64,000 bases of DNA from Actinomadura xylanilytica (GTDB lineage: Bacteria; Actinomycetota; Actinomycetes; Streptosporangiales; Streptosporangiaceae): positions 310,001-374,000 of the forward strand of contig NZ_JASNWE010000001.1 in assembly GCF_030283145.1 (NCBI RefSeq), in the 5' to 3' direction. The notes below the pieces were generated by a model that saw only the letters and a list, made by a program, of their open reading frames with translations, was not told the DNA's origin and ran no database searches. Positions 31,916 to 40,595 of this stretch are shown piece after piece (within the stretch, counting starts at the first letter, position 1; each line of letters opens with the position of its first letter). The translations under genes and the position numbers were made by a program.

Positions 31916-33325
31916 GTGAACGCGGTGCTGGGCCTGGTGGCCGTCCTGCTGCTGACCGCCGCGACCGGCTACTTCGTCGCGCAGGAGTTCGCCTTCGTCA
32001 CCGCCGACCGGCTCGCCCTGGACGAGCAGGCCCGGGGCGGCGACCGCGGCGCCGCCCGCGCGGTGCGGGTGATGGAGCGGTTGTCGTTCATGCTGTCGGG
32101 CGCGCAGCTCGGCATCACCGTGACGGCCCTGGTGGTGGGGTTCATCGCCAAGCCCGCACTGGCCGACCTGATCGCCCCGCCGCTGCGCGCGGCCGGGGTG
32201 CCGGGCGGCGCGGCGGGCGGGATCGCGGTCACGCTCGGGTTCGCGCTGGCCACCGTCGTCCAGATGGTGTTCGGCGAGCTGTTCCCCAAGAACCTGGCGC
32301 TGGTCAAGGCCGAGTCGATGGCCCGCGCGCTGGCCTCGTCCACGCTGGTGTACATGACGGTGACCGCGCCGCTGATCAGGATGTTCGACGCGTCGGCGAA
32401 CCGGCTGCTGCGGGCCGCCGGGATCGAGCCGGTGGAGGAGCTGCACCACGGCGCGACGCTGGAGGAGCTCGGGCTCATCATCGGCGAGTCCGGCGAGGAG
32501 CTCCAGGCCGGGCACGCCGACCTGCTGGAGCGGGCGCTGGTGTTCTCCGAGCGCACCGCCGAGGAGGTGATGGTGCCGCGCGTCGACGTGGTGACGGTCG
32601 CCGCCGACTCCCCCGCGAGCGCGCTGAGCGAGGTCATCACCGCGAGCGGCCACTCCCGGTACCCGGTGGTCGGCGCGGGCGTCGACGACGTGATCGGCGT
32701 GGTCGGGCTGGACGAGCTGGTGCTGCTCACCCCCGAGGTGGCCGAGAGCACCCTGGTGCGGGAGATCGCCCGGACGGCGACGCTGCTGCCGTCCACGCTG
32801 CCGCTGCCGGACGTGGTGGCGCGGCTCCAGTCCGGCGGGGTGCCGCTGGCCCTGGTGGTGGACGAGTACGGCGGCTTCGCCGGACTCGTCACCTGGGAGG
32901 ACGTCGCCGAGGAGCTGGTCGGTGAGATCACCGACGAGAACGAGGCGGGCGAGGACCTGGCGATCCGCCGGGGCGAGTGGTGGACCACCGACGCGGGGCT
33001 GCGGATGGACGAGGTCGCGCACGAGACCGGGATCTCGCTCCCCGAGGGCGACTACGAGACGGTGGCCGGGCTGCTGCTCCAGCGGCTCGGCCGGGTCGCC
33101 GAGCCGGGCGACGTGGTCGCGGTGGACCTGGCCCCGGCCCGGCTGGACGAGCCGGCGCGCAGGGCCGTGGTGGAGGTGCTGTCGGTGCACCGGCACGTGC
33201 CCGAGCTGATCAGGATCCGCACCGTCGAGGACGACGAGCCGGACGGCGACGGCTCCAGCGGGAGCGGCTCCGGCGGGAGCGGCTCTGCCGGGAGCGGCTC
33301 CGGCGGCGCGGGGAACGGGAGGTGA
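31916..33325 (+). CDS. CNNM/CorC-type hemolysin-family membrane protein, first of pair
   Basis: 469 residues. The DUF21/CNNM transmembrane domain (1-190) starts VLGLVAVLLLTAATGYFVAQEFAFV and holds MVFGELFPKNLAL. Two CBS domains (about 215-345) include MVPRVDVVTVAADS and VDEYGGFAGLVTWEDVAEEL. The CorC_HlyC transporter-associated domain (about 355-440) ends before a Gly/Ser-rich tail. Family members are linked to Mg2+ or other divalent cation efflux. The GTG at 31916 is the family start, but the ribosome site is weak. Its stop overlaps the start of the second copy by 4 bases. Confidence 0.9.
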   Translation: MNAVLGLVAVLLLTAATGYFVAQEFAFVTADRLALDEQARGGDRGAARAVRVMERLSFMLSGAQLGITVTALVVGFIAKPALADLIAPPLRAAGVPGGAAGGIAVTLGFALATVVQMVFGELFPKNLALVKAESMARALASSTLVYMTVTAPLIRMFDASANRLLRAAGIEPVEELHHGATLEELGLIIGESGEELQAGHADLLERALVFSERTAEEVMVPRVDVVTVAADSPASALSEVITASGHSRYPVVGAGVDDVIGVVGLDELVLLTPEVAESTLVREIARTATLLPSTLPLPDVVARLQSGGVPLALVVDEYGGFAGLVTWEDVAEELVGEITDENEAGEDLAIRRGEWWTTDAGLRMDEVAHETGISLPEGDYETVAGLLLQRLGRVAEPGDVVAVDLAPARLDEPARRAVVEVLSVHRHVPELIRIRTVEDDEPDGDGSSGSGSGGSGSAGSGSGGAGNGR

Positions 33326-34341
33326 ACCTGTCGGTGGGGGCGCCGCTCACGCTGGCGCTGCTGGCGGGCAACGGATTCTTCGTCGCCTCGGAGTTCGCGC
33401 TGGTGGCGGCCAAGCGGCCCCGGCTGGAGCGGGCCGCCGCCGAGGGCAGCCGGGCGGCGGCGTCCGCGGTGGCCGGGATCGGCGAGCTGTCGCTGATGCT
33501 GGCCGGGGCGCAGCTCGGCATCACGATGTGCTCGCTCGGCCTCGGCCTGGTCTCCGAGCCGGTGATCGCCGAGACGCTGGCGCCGGCGTTCCACGCGGTC
33601 GGGCTGCCCGGCGCCGGGGCGCACGCGGTGGCCTTCGTGCTGGCGCTGGCGCTGGTGACGTTCCTGCACATGGTGGTCGGGGAGATGGCGCCCAAGTCGT
33701 GGGCGATCGCCCGGCCGGAGCGGTCGGCGATGATCCTGGCGCCGCCGTTCCGCGCGTTCACCGCCGTCGTCCGGCCCCTGCTGGCGGCGCTGAACTCGAC
33801 CACCAACCTGCTGCTGCGCATGGTGGGGGTGCATCCGCGCGACTCGGCCCAGGTGTCGCGGACCCCTGAGCAGCTCCGGCTGCTCGCGGTGGAGTCGCGG
33901 CGGCTCGGGCTGATCGAGGAGACCGATCTCAACCTGCTCACCGCCGCGCTGGACGCGCCGCGCGCGCCGCTCGCCGATCTGGTGATCCCGCTCGGCGACA
34001 TCGTCTCGGTCGCGGCGTCGGCGACCCCGCAGGAGGTGATCGACACCGCCGCGCGGACCGGCCGCACCCGGATGATGCTGCGCGGTCCCGGGAACGGCGG
34101 CCCGGCGCGGATGGTGCACGTCCGGGACGCCTACCTGGCCCGCGCCCGGGACCGCCGGACGCCGGCCGGGGCGCTCGCGCACCCGGTCCCGACGCTGCCG
34201 ATCGGCGCGCCGGTCGGCGACGCGGTGACGACGCTGCGCGCCCACCACAGCCATCTCGGCCTGGTGCAGGGCACCGACGGCCGTCCCGCCGGACTGATCA
34301 GCCTGGACGACCTGCTGACCACCCTACTCACCCCGGCCTGA
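33322..34341 (+). CDS. CNNM/CorC-type membrane protein, second of pair
   Basis: 339 residues. The CNNM domain (LLAGNGFFVASEFALVAAKR, VVGEMAPKSWAIARPER) and two CBS domains are present, but the C-terminal CorC_HlyC domain is absent. This short-plus-long tandem arrangement is common in actinobacteria and suggests a heteromer. GTG at 33322 overlaps the preceding TGA (GTGA), so synthesis is coupled to the first protein. Cation transport is the inferred role. Confidence 0.9.
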   Translation: MNLSVGAPLTLALLAGNGFFVASEFALVAAKRPRLERAAAEGSRAAASAVAGIGELSLMLAGAQLGITMCSLGLGLVSEPVIAETLAPAFHAVGLPGAGAHAVAFVLALALVTFLHMVVGEMAPKSWAIARPERSAMILAPPFRAFTAVVRPLLAALNSTTNLLLRMVGVHPRDSAQVSRTPEQLRLLAVESRRLGLIEETDLNLLTAALDAPRAPLADLVIPLGDIVSVAASATPQEVIDTAARTGRTRMMLRGPGNGGPARMVHVRDAYLARARDRRTPAGALAHPVPTLPIGAPVGDAVTTLRAHHSHLGLVQGTDGRPAGLISLDDLLTTLLTPA

Positions 34342-34353
34342 CCACCCATTGGC

Positions 34354-34398
34354 GTCAACCATTGTTGACACGCTCGCCGTGTCAACTTATATTGACAC
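34354..34398 (+). promoter_or_regulatory. Leaderless promoter covered by two operators
   Basis: TTGACA (34365-34370), 17 bases, then TATATT (34388-34393): a near-consensus sigma-70 promoter, whose start point would fall at about 34400, the A of the HTH gene's ATG, so the message is leaderless. Two dyads overlay it: GTCAAC-CATT-GTTGAC (34354-34369, perfect) across the -35, and GTGTCAACTTATATTGACAC (34379-34398, 7-bp arms) across the -10. Autorepression by the small HTH protein is likely. Confidence 0.75.
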
Positions 34399-34399
34399 C

Positions 34400-34633
34400 A
34401 TGAGCGATGGAGTGACGCTCGCCCAGGAGGCGGGCAGCCAGGATCCCGCGGTCGGACTGCGGGCCGTGCGGGCGCTGCGGGAGCTGGCCGAGCGGCTGGA
34501 GGCCCTCCAGGTCGCCCGCGCCCGCGACCGGGGCTGGTCCTGGCAGGAGATCGCGGTCTGCCTCGGTGTGAGCAGGCAGGCCGTCCACAAGAAGCACGGC
34601 GGCGGCCGGCGGATCCTCAAGAAGGAGCGGTAG
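34400..34633 (+). CDS. Small HTH protein paired with Clp-N gene
   Basis: 77 residues. The only domain is a C-terminal helix-turn-helix, ARDRGWSWQEIAVCLGVSRQ AVHKK (residues about 46-69), resembling sigma-70 region 4 or resolvase HTH, followed by a basic tail GGGRRILKKER. The ATG at 34400 coincides with the predicted transcription start. The gene is followed after 4 bases by a Clp N-terminal domain protein. This pair is frequent in actinobacteria; the regulator probably controls the pair itself. Confidence 0.85.
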   Translation: MSDGVTLAQEAGSQDPAVGLRAVRALRELAERLEALQVARARDRGWSWQEIAVCLGVSRQAVHKKHGGGRRILKKER

Positions 34634-34637
34634 CGCG

Positions 34638-35192
34638 ATGTTCGAACGCTTCACCACCGACGCCCGGAACGCGGTCACCGGTGCCCAGCACGTGTCCCGC
34701 GAGCTCGGCGACCGGCACATCGGCACCGAGCACGTCCTGCTCGCACTGCTGGAGGGCTCCGGTCCGGCCGCCCGCGCGCTGAGCGGCCGGGGCGTGGACG
34801 CCGCCGGGCTGCGCGTCCACCTGGCCCGTACCCGGGGGCGCGGCGGCGACCCGCTCGACCCCGCGGCACTGAAGGCCATCGGCATCGACCTGGAGGCCGT
34901 GCGGGAGGCCGCCGAGGACAGCTTCGGCGAGGGCGCGCTCGACACCCCCGCCGGGTCCCGTCCCGGACGCAAGGGCCACACGCCCTTCACCCCCGACGCC
35001 AAGAAGTCGCTGGAGCTGAGCCTGCGGCACGCGCTCCGGCTCAAGCACCGGCATATCGGCAGCGGGCACGTCCTGCTCGGGCTGCTGCACGACCCTGGCT
35101 TCCTGTCCGTCCGGCTGCTGGCCGAGGCGGGCGTGGACGTGGCCGGGCTCCGCGCCGACGTCACCCGGCTGACCACCGCCAACGCCGCCTGA
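34638..35192 (+). CDS. Clp N-terminal (Clp_N repeat) domain protein
   Basis: 184 residues with two Clp_N repeats: FERFTTDARNAVTGAQHVSRE...HIGTEHVLLALLEGSGPAAR (1-60) and FTPDAKKSLELSLRHALRLK...HIGSGHVLLGLLHDPGF (about 117-165). There is no AAA+ module, so it is an adaptor or stand-alone substrate-binding protein for ClpC-type machines. It is coexpressed with the HTH gene in front (4-base gap), and the hairpin 35219-35244 ends the unit. Confidence 0.9.
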   Translation: MFERFTTDARNAVTGAQHVSRELGDRHIGTEHVLLALLEGSGPAARALSGRGVDAAGLRVHLARTRGRGGDPLDPAALKAIGIDLEAVREAAEDSFGEGALDTPAGSRPGRKGHTPFTPDAKKSLELSLRHALRLKHRHIGSGHVLLGLLHDPGFLSVRLLAEAGVDVAGLRADVTRLTTANAA

Positions 35193-35218
35193 CCCGCCCC
35201 TCCCCCGCGCCGGACCGG

Positions 35219-35244
35219 GCGGCCCCGGGCATGCTCGGGGCCGC
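35219..35244 (+). terminator. Hairpin terminator after Clp-N gene
   Basis: GCGGCCCCG (35219-35227) pairs perfectly with CGGGGCCGC (35236-35244), loop of 8 bases. Located 27 bases downstream of the Clp-N stop and before the convergent gene at 35286. Confidence 0.65.
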
Positions 35245-35285
35245 GTGGTGCCGCGAAATCACTCGGGGAGGGGGAGCTCCCGCGG

Positions 35286-35894
35286 TCATCCGCCGAGCTG
35301 CCGGGTGAGGGCCGCGACGCACGCGCCCCTCCGGCCGGGGTCGCCGGGGAAGCGCCGGCGGCATTCCGGGCCGATCCAGCCGGGTGCCTGCGCGGGCGGA
35401 CGGGCCGCGGTCTCGCGCGGCGGATGCTGCCGGGGCCGGGGAGCACGGGACACCGGACGGTGCCGCGGGCGGTGACGCGGCTGGGCCCGGCTCGCCGGCG
35501 GCGAGCGGCGCCCGGTAGCGGGCACCCGGGTGGGCGCCCTCGTGGACGGGACGGCCCGCGCCGGGGCGTTCCCTCGCGCCGGTCCCGAGCCGGCCGGCAC
35601 CGGGCCGGCCGGCATCGGGCGAACCCGCCGGGGCGCGGCCGTCGGCCCTCGCTGCTCCGGCGACGCGGTCGCCTCGGCGACGCTCGGGGTGGCGGCGGGA
35701 GGCACCGGCGCGGTCCGGGACGCCGCCCAGCTCACGCCCAGACCGAAGGCCCCGGCGACCAGTGTCAGGCCGGTTCCGAGCAGGAGCCTGCGGCCCCTGC
35801 GGCGCCCGGCCGGTCTGGGAGCGGAACGCAGGTAGCCGGCCGGCGGGAGGCCGCGAGGATCGGACGCTCCGTCGTCATCACCGTCCGTGCGCAT
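35286..35894 (-). CDS. Pro/Arg-rich membrane-anchored protein, unknown
   Basis: 202 residues. A short cytoplasmic N-terminus with RRRGRR precedes one membrane helix (LLLGTGLTLVAGAFGLGVSW, about 38-57). The rest is a low-complexity Pro/Arg/Ala exoplasmic region ending in a compact Cys-containing tail (IGPECRRRFPGDPGRRGACV). The two cysteines could form a disulfide. ATG 35894 is chosen because a -10-like TATCGT lies just upstream, though ATG 35912 is also possible. Anti-sense open frames here are composition artefacts. Function unknown. Confidence 0.6.
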   Translation of the reverse strand: MRTDGDDDGASDPRGLPPAGYLRSAPRPAGRRRGRRLLLGTGLTLVAGAFGLGVSWAASRTAPVPPAATPSVAEATASPEQRGPTAAPRRVRPMPAGPVPAGSGPARGNAPARAVPSTRAPTRVPATGRRSPPASRAQPRHRPRHRPVSRAPRPRQHPPRETAARPPAQAPGWIGPECRRRFPGDPGRRGACVAALTRQLGG

Positions 35895-35942
35895 CCGGGC
35901 ACGATATGGCATCGGCCCGCGCGCCCGGGCCAACTCGCGCCA

Positions 35943-36785
35943 TCAGCGCCCGGCGAGTCGCTCAACGACCGGGGCGAGGCGCCCGGCGAACGCCGACGGG
36001 ACCGTGACGTAGGAGATGCCCAGCTCATCGCGCCTGCGCTCCAGCCGGTCGGCCATCTCCCGGGGCGTCCCGGCCAGCAGCGCGATCGAGCCGGCCTCCG
36101 CCAGCTCCGCGAAGCCGACGCCCATCCGGGCGGCCAGCCAGTCCGGCACCTCGTCGCCGACCACGTGCACGCTGGTGCACAGCTCGACCCGGCCGAACCG
36201 CTCGCCCGCCGCGTCCCGGACGGTCCGCACCAGCCGGGCCAGGCCGGCCTCGCCGGTGAGCGGCGGGACGCCGAAGGCGACCGTGTCGGCGCGGGCGGCG
36301 GCGAGTTCGAGCATCCGGGGCCGGGACGCGGCGACGAGCACGCGCGGCGGGCGCCCCGTCCCGGCGAAGGCCCCCGGCGGCGGGGCGGCGACCGCGTCGA
36401 TCACCCGCCCCACCCGGGCGACGCGCTCGGCGGCGCCGCCGTACGGGACGCCGAGCAGCTCGGCGTCGGCCTCGCCGCCCGGCCGCCCGGCGCCGACGCC
36501 GAGCTCGAAGCGGTCGCCGGTGGCGAAGGCGAGCGAGGCGGCCTCCCAGGCCACCAGGTTCACCGGGCGGGCCGCGGCGGACAGCACGAAGGTGCCGACG
36601 CGCAGCGTGGTCGTGGCGGCGGCAGCGGCGGCGAGCGCGATCGCGGGCGCCGGGGTCGCGACGGTGTCGGCGGTGAGGAACGTGGCGTAGCCGAGGTCCT
36701 CGGCATGGCGGGCGAGCGCGGCCCAGGCGGCGCCGTCGCGGGCGCCGCCGGCCATCACCCCGAAACGGAACGGGCGGTCGGACAT
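35943..36785 (-). CDS. F420-dependent LLM-class oxidoreductase
   Basis: 280 residues, luciferase-like barrel: FRFGVMAGGARDGAAWAALA, AEDLGYATFLTADTV, LRVGTFVLSAAARPVNLVAW and DRFELGVGAGRPGGEADAEL. This matches the actinobacterial TIGR03621-type LLM proteins, which use coenzyme F420 rather than FMN (family knowledge). The substrate is unknown. ATG 36785 has a perfect AGGAGG. The promoter contains an 18-bp palindrome at 36813-36830 of TetR type, but no TetR gene is adjacent. Confidence 0.9.
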   Translation of the reverse strand: MSDRPFRFGVMAGGARDGAAWAALARHAEDLGYATFLTADTVATPAPAIALAAAAAATTTLRVGTFVLSAAARPVNLVAWEAASLAFATGDRFELGVGAGRPGGEADAELLGVPYGGAAERVARVGRVIDAVAAPPPGAFAGTGRPPRVLVAASRPRMLELAAARADTVAFGVPPLTGEAGLARLVRTVRDAAGERFGRVELCTSVHVVGDEVPDWLAARMGVGFAELAEAGSIALLAGTPREMADRLERRRDELGISYVTVPSAFAGRLAPVVERLAGR

Positions 36786-36812
36786 GGGGACCTCCTTGTC
36801 GGGGACTCCATT

Positions 36813-36830
36813 TGAGTGAGTACTCACTCA
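36813..36830. promoter_or_regulatory. Perfect 18-bp TetR-type palindrome before the LLM gene
   Basis: TGAGTGAGTACTCACTCA has 9-bp perfect arms with no spacer. It sits 28 bases upstream of the LLM ATG, where it would block transcription. No regulator gene flanks it, so a TetR protein encoded elsewhere is expected to bind. Confidence 0.75.
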
Positions 36831-36908
36831 TTTGTCAAGCCGGACCCGCGCCGGGCACCGCCCGGAGGCGGCACGGCGGGGATCGGGAGGGGAGCCGGGG
36901 AACGCGGG

Positions 36909-39413
36909 TCAGAGCCGGTCGACCGCGACCACCCGCACGAGGGCCTCGCCCGCCTGGTCGGAGCCGGCCAGGTCGACCTCGGCCCGGATCCCCCAGTCGT
37001 GGTCGCCCGCCGGGTCGTCGAAGACCTGCCGGACCCGCCACAGCGCGTCCTCGGGGACCTCCTCGATCTGGAGCAGCTTCGGGCCGCGCGCGTCGGGGCC
37101 GGTGAACAGCTCGTCGTGCTCGGCGAAGTAGCCCTCCATCGCCTCCCGCCAGCCGTCCGCGCCGAGCTCGGGGTCGAGCTCGCCGAGGTCCCAGTAGCGG
37201 CCGAGCGCGGCCAGCTCGACGCGGCGGAACAGCGCGTTGCGCACCAGGACGCGGAAGGCGCGCCCGTTGGCGGTGACCCGGGTGACCCGCTCCTCGATGA
37301 CCGCGTCCGGGTCGTCGGAGGGGTGCGCGAGCTGCTCCCACTCGTCCAGCAGGCTGGAGTCGACCTGCCGGACCAGCTCGCCGAGCCACTCGATCATGTC
37401 GATCAGGTCGTCGGTCTTGATCGACTCGGGCACCGTCTGGCCGAGCGCCTTGTAGGCCCCCGACAGGTAGCGCAGCACCAGGCCCTCACCGCGGGCCAGC
37501 TCGTAGTAGCCGATGTACTCGACGAACGTCATCGCCCGCTCGTACATGTCGCGGACGATCGACTTGGGCCGCAGCGGGTGGTCGCCGACCCACGGGTGCC
37601 CGGCCCGGTAGATCTCGTACGCGGCGTCCAGCTCCTCCTCCAGCGGCTTGGGGTAGTCGACGTCCTGGAGCAGCTCCATCCGCTCCTCGTACTCGATCCC
37701 CTCGGACTTCATCTCCTGGACGGCCTCGCCGCGCGCCTTGTTGAGCTGGGCCGCCAGGATCTGCCGCGGGTCGTCCAGCGTCGCCTCGATCACCGACAGC
37801 ACGTCCAGCGCGTACGAGGGCGAGGACGGGTCGAGGATCTCGAAGGTGGCCAGCGCGAAGGTGGACAGCGGCTGGTTGAGCGCGAAGTCCTCCTGGAGGT
37901 CGACGGTGATCCGCGCGTACCGGCCCTGCTCGTCGGGCTCGTCCATCGTCTCCACCACGCCGCCGGCCAGCAGCGACCGGTAGATGGCGATGGCCCGGGA
38001 GATGTGCCGGCGACGCGCGGCCGGCTCCTCGTGGTTGTCGGTGAGCAGCCGCTTCAGCGCCTGGTAGGCGTTGCCCGGCCGGGCGATCACCGACAGCAGC
38101 ATCGCGTGGCTGACGGTGAACCGGGACCGCAGCATCTCGGGCTCGGCGGTCTGGAGCTTGACGAAGGTCTCCTCGTCCCAGCCGACGAACCCCTCGGGCG
38201 CCTTCTTGCGCTGGACCTTGCGCCGCTTCTTCGGGTCGTCGCCCGCCTTGGCGAGCGCCTTCTCGTTCTCGACCACGTGCTCGGGGGCCTGCGCCACCAC
38301 GAACCCCACCGTGTCGTACCCGGCGCGGCCCGCCCGCCCGGCGATCTGGTGGAACTCGCGCGCCCGCAGCCGCCGCACCCGGTGCCCGTCGTACTTGCTC
38401 AGCGCGGTGAACACCACGGTGCGGATCGGCACGTTGACGCCGACTCCGAGCGTGTCGGTACCGCAGATGACCTTCAGCAGCCCGGCCTGCGCCAGCCGCT
38501 CGACCAGCCGCCGGTACTTGGGCAGCATCCCCGCGTGGTGCACGCCGATGCCGTGCCGGACGAACCGGGACAGGTTGCGGCCGAACTTGGTGGTGAACCG
38601 GAACCCGCCGATCAGCTCGGCGATCCGCGCCTTCTCCTCCTTGGTGCACACGTTGATGCTCATCAGCGCCTGCGCCCGCTCGATCGCCGCCGCCTGGGTG
38701 AAGTGCACCAGGTAGATCGGCGCCTTCCGCTCGGCCAGCAGCTCCTCGATCGTCTCGTGCAGCGGGGTGACCCGGTAATCGTAGATCAGCGGGACGGGCC
38801 GTTCGGCCGAGGTCACCAGCGCCGTCGGACGCCCCGTCCGGCGGGTCAGGTCCTTCTGGAAGAAGCCGACGTCGCCGAGCGTCGCCGACATCAGCAGGAA
38901 CTGCGCCCGCGGCAGCTCCAGCAGCGGGATCTGCCACGCCCACCCCCGCTCGGGCTCGGCGTAGAAGTGGAACTCGTCCATCACCACCACGCCGACGTCG
39001 CTGTCGGCGCCGTCGCGCAGCGCCATGCTCGCCAGCACCTCGGCGGTGCAGCACACGATCGGCGCATCGGCGTTGACGCTGGCGTCGCCGGTCATCATTC
39101 CGACGTTCTCGCGGCCGAACATGTCGCACAGGTCGAAGAACTTCTCCGACACCAGCGCCTTGATCGGCGCGGTGTAGAACCCGACCTGGTCCTTGCCGAG
39201 CGCGGCGAACAGCGCCCCGGCCGCCACCAGGCTCTTGCCCGACCCGGTCGGCGTCGAGAGGATCACGTTGGCGCCCGACACCACCTCGATGAGCGCCTCC
39301 TCCTGCGCGGGGTACAGCGTGATGCCGCGGCCGGTCACCCACCGTTCGAACGCCTCGAACAGCGAATCGGGGCCGACGTCGTCACCGGAGGGAAGCTCAT
39401 CGATAAGGCTCAC
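36909..39413 (-). CDS. DExH-box helicase with DUF3516 C-terminus
   Basis: 834 residues. Helicase motifs in order: ILSTPTGSGKS (Walker A, about 50-60), TAPIKALVSEKFFDL (Ia), VVVMDEFHF (II, DEFH, about 141-149), LLMSATLGD (III), VHHAGMLPKYRRLVERL and VICGTDTLGVGVNVPIRTVV (V), QIAGRAGRAGYD (VI). The last third is DUF3516, found in a Ski2-like RNA helicase group of actinobacteria. Likely an RNA- (or DNA-) unwinding ATPase in RNA turnover. The N-terminal start at ATG 39413 fits the Q-motif position (LYPAQEEAL). It stands alone. Confidence 0.93.
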   Translation of the reverse strand: MSLIDELPSGDDVGPDSLFEAFERWVTGRGITLYPAQEEALIEVVSGANVILSTPTGSGKSLVAAGALFAALGKDQVGFYTAPIKALVSEKFFDLCDMFGRENVGMMTGDASVNADAPIVCCTAEVLASMALRDGADSDVGVVVMDEFHFYAEPERGWAWQIPLLELPRAQFLLMSATLGDVGFFQKDLTRRTGRPTALVTSAERPVPLIYDYRVTPLHETIEELLAERKAPIYLVHFTQAAAIERAQALMSINVCTKEEKARIAELIGGFRFTTKFGRNLSRFVRHGIGVHHAGMLPKYRRLVERLAQAGLLKVICGTDTLGVGVNVPIRTVVFTALSKYDGHRVRRLRAREFHQIAGRAGRAGYDTVGFVVAQAPEHVVENEKALAKAGDDPKKRRKVQRKKAPEGFVGWDEETFVKLQTAEPEMLRSRFTVSHAMLLSVIARPGNAYQALKRLLTDNHEEPAARRRHISRAIAIYRSLLAGGVVETMDEPDEQGRYARITVDLQEDFALNQPLSTFALATFEILDPSSPSYALDVLSVIEATLDDPRQILAAQLNKARGEAVQEMKSEGIEYEERMELLQDVDYPKPLEEELDAAYEIYRAGHPWVGDHPLRPKSIVRDMYERAMTFVEYIGYYELARGEGLVLRYLSGAYKALGQTVPESIKTDDLIDMIEWLGELVRQVDSSLLDEWEQLAHPSDDPDAVIEERVTRVTANGRAFRVLVRNALFRRVELAALGRYWDLGELDPELGADGWREAMEGYFAEHDELFTGPDARGPKLLQIEEVPEDALWRVRQVFDDPAGDHDWGIRAEVDLAGSDQAGEALVRVVAVDRL

Positions 39414-39586
39414 CCCTCCATCCTGCCCGTGTTCGCCGGGTGCGTGGACCAGGGAGCCCCCGACGCCCAGAGACCGCTCCGGATGACCGCGCGGCCGGAC
39501 CTGGCCGGGCCCGGGAAGGGCAGCGCCTTATGTCCTTTCTGTCGGCTATAAGTACGACACCGAATTGATCACCTGGAAGGACCCGC

Positions 39587-40465
39587 ATGGCCGCTGACGA
39601 CGACCGCGACGCCCACCCGTCCCAGAACGGCCACGCCTGGGCGCCGCCCGACCCCGCCGAGCAGCCCGCGGTTCGGCCCGCGCGGCCCGACGGACGGCCC
39701 GTGCACGACGCACAGCCCGGATGGCCGCCCATGGACGGCGCACAGCCCGGGTGGCCGCCCATGGCGGGCGCCGTACCGCCCGCGCCGGCGACGTCGGCCG
39801 CGCGCTCCCCCGGGCTGCTCATCGGCCTGTCGGCCGCGGGCTCCGTGCTGATGGCGGGCGTGCTGCTCACGGGCGCGATCGTGCTGTATCCGGGTGAGGC
39901 GCCGCCCCTCCGCCCGGCGGCGGCCCCTCCGTCGCCGTCGCCGTTGGCGCCGCCGATCAACGAGCCGAGGCGCACGCTGGAGCCACCGCGGGCCGTCTCC
40001 GGCTACGAACGGCAGACCGGCAAGAAGGACCGCCGGGCCGCCGCGGAGCTGCGCGCGACGATCGAGGACGTGGAGGTGCCGGGCCAGGAGGTGAGGACCT
40101 TCGGCGCGGCCGGCGCCAAAGCGATCAAGTCGGAGCTCTACTCGAACGGCGCGGGCCGGACGCTGCACCTGCTCGGGCTCGACTTCGTCGCGCTCGGCCG
40201 GACCGGGGTGGGCGGCTTCTACGATCCGCCCTCCGATGTCGACCAGATGCTCGGCGTCTTCGGCGCCACCACTCCCGTCGACCGCCCGGCCGGGCGGTAC
40301 GGCGGCGTGCTGCGCTGTAGCAAGGGGCTCCAGCAGGGCAGGCAGTGGGCCGCGGTCTGCATCTGGTCGGACCGCTCGGTGATGGGCATCGTGATCGCCC
40401 CGCTGCTGCCGCCGGACCGGCTCGCCCCGATCGCACTGCGGCTCCGCGAGGCCGCCGAGCACTGA
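39587..40465 (+). CDS. Single-pass membrane protein with Pro-rich cytoplasmic N-terminus
   Basis: 292 residues. It has a Pro/Ala/Gln-rich cytoplasmic part with a repeated QPGWPPM (residues 43-59), one membrane helix (LLIGLSAAGSVLMAGVLLTGAIVLYP, about 77-102), a Pro-rich stalk, then a folded extracytoplasmic domain (about 145-292) ending VCIWSDRSVMGIVIAPLLPP and LRLREAAEH. Two cysteines (in LRCSKG and AVCIWS) may form a disulfide. Architecture matches many actinobacterial surface proteins of unknown role. GGAAGGA precedes the ATG. Confidence 0.8.
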   Translation: MAADDDRDAHPSQNGHAWAPPDPAEQPAVRPARPDGRPVHDAQPGWPPMDGAQPGWPPMAGAVPPAPATSAARSPGLLIGLSAAGSVLMAGVLLTGAIVLYPGEAPPLRPAAAPPSPSPLAPPINEPRRTLEPPRAVSGYERQTGKKDRRAAAELRATIEDVEVPGQEVRTFGAAGAKAIKSELYSNGAGRTLHLLGLDFVALGRTGVGGFYDPPSDVDQMLGVFGATTPVDRPAGRYGGVLRCSKGLQQGRQWAAVCIWSDRSVMGIVIAPLLPPDRLAPIALRLREAAEH

Positions 40466-40595
40466 GCGCCCCGCGCCGGAACCGGACCTCCGGCCGGCAC
40501 GAACTGCTCGCCGGATCGAGGGGCGGCCCGGCTCACCCTGTCGCCCGCGCGGACCGCCCCGTCCCGCCCCGTCCTGTCGGCCCGGCCGGGCCGGG

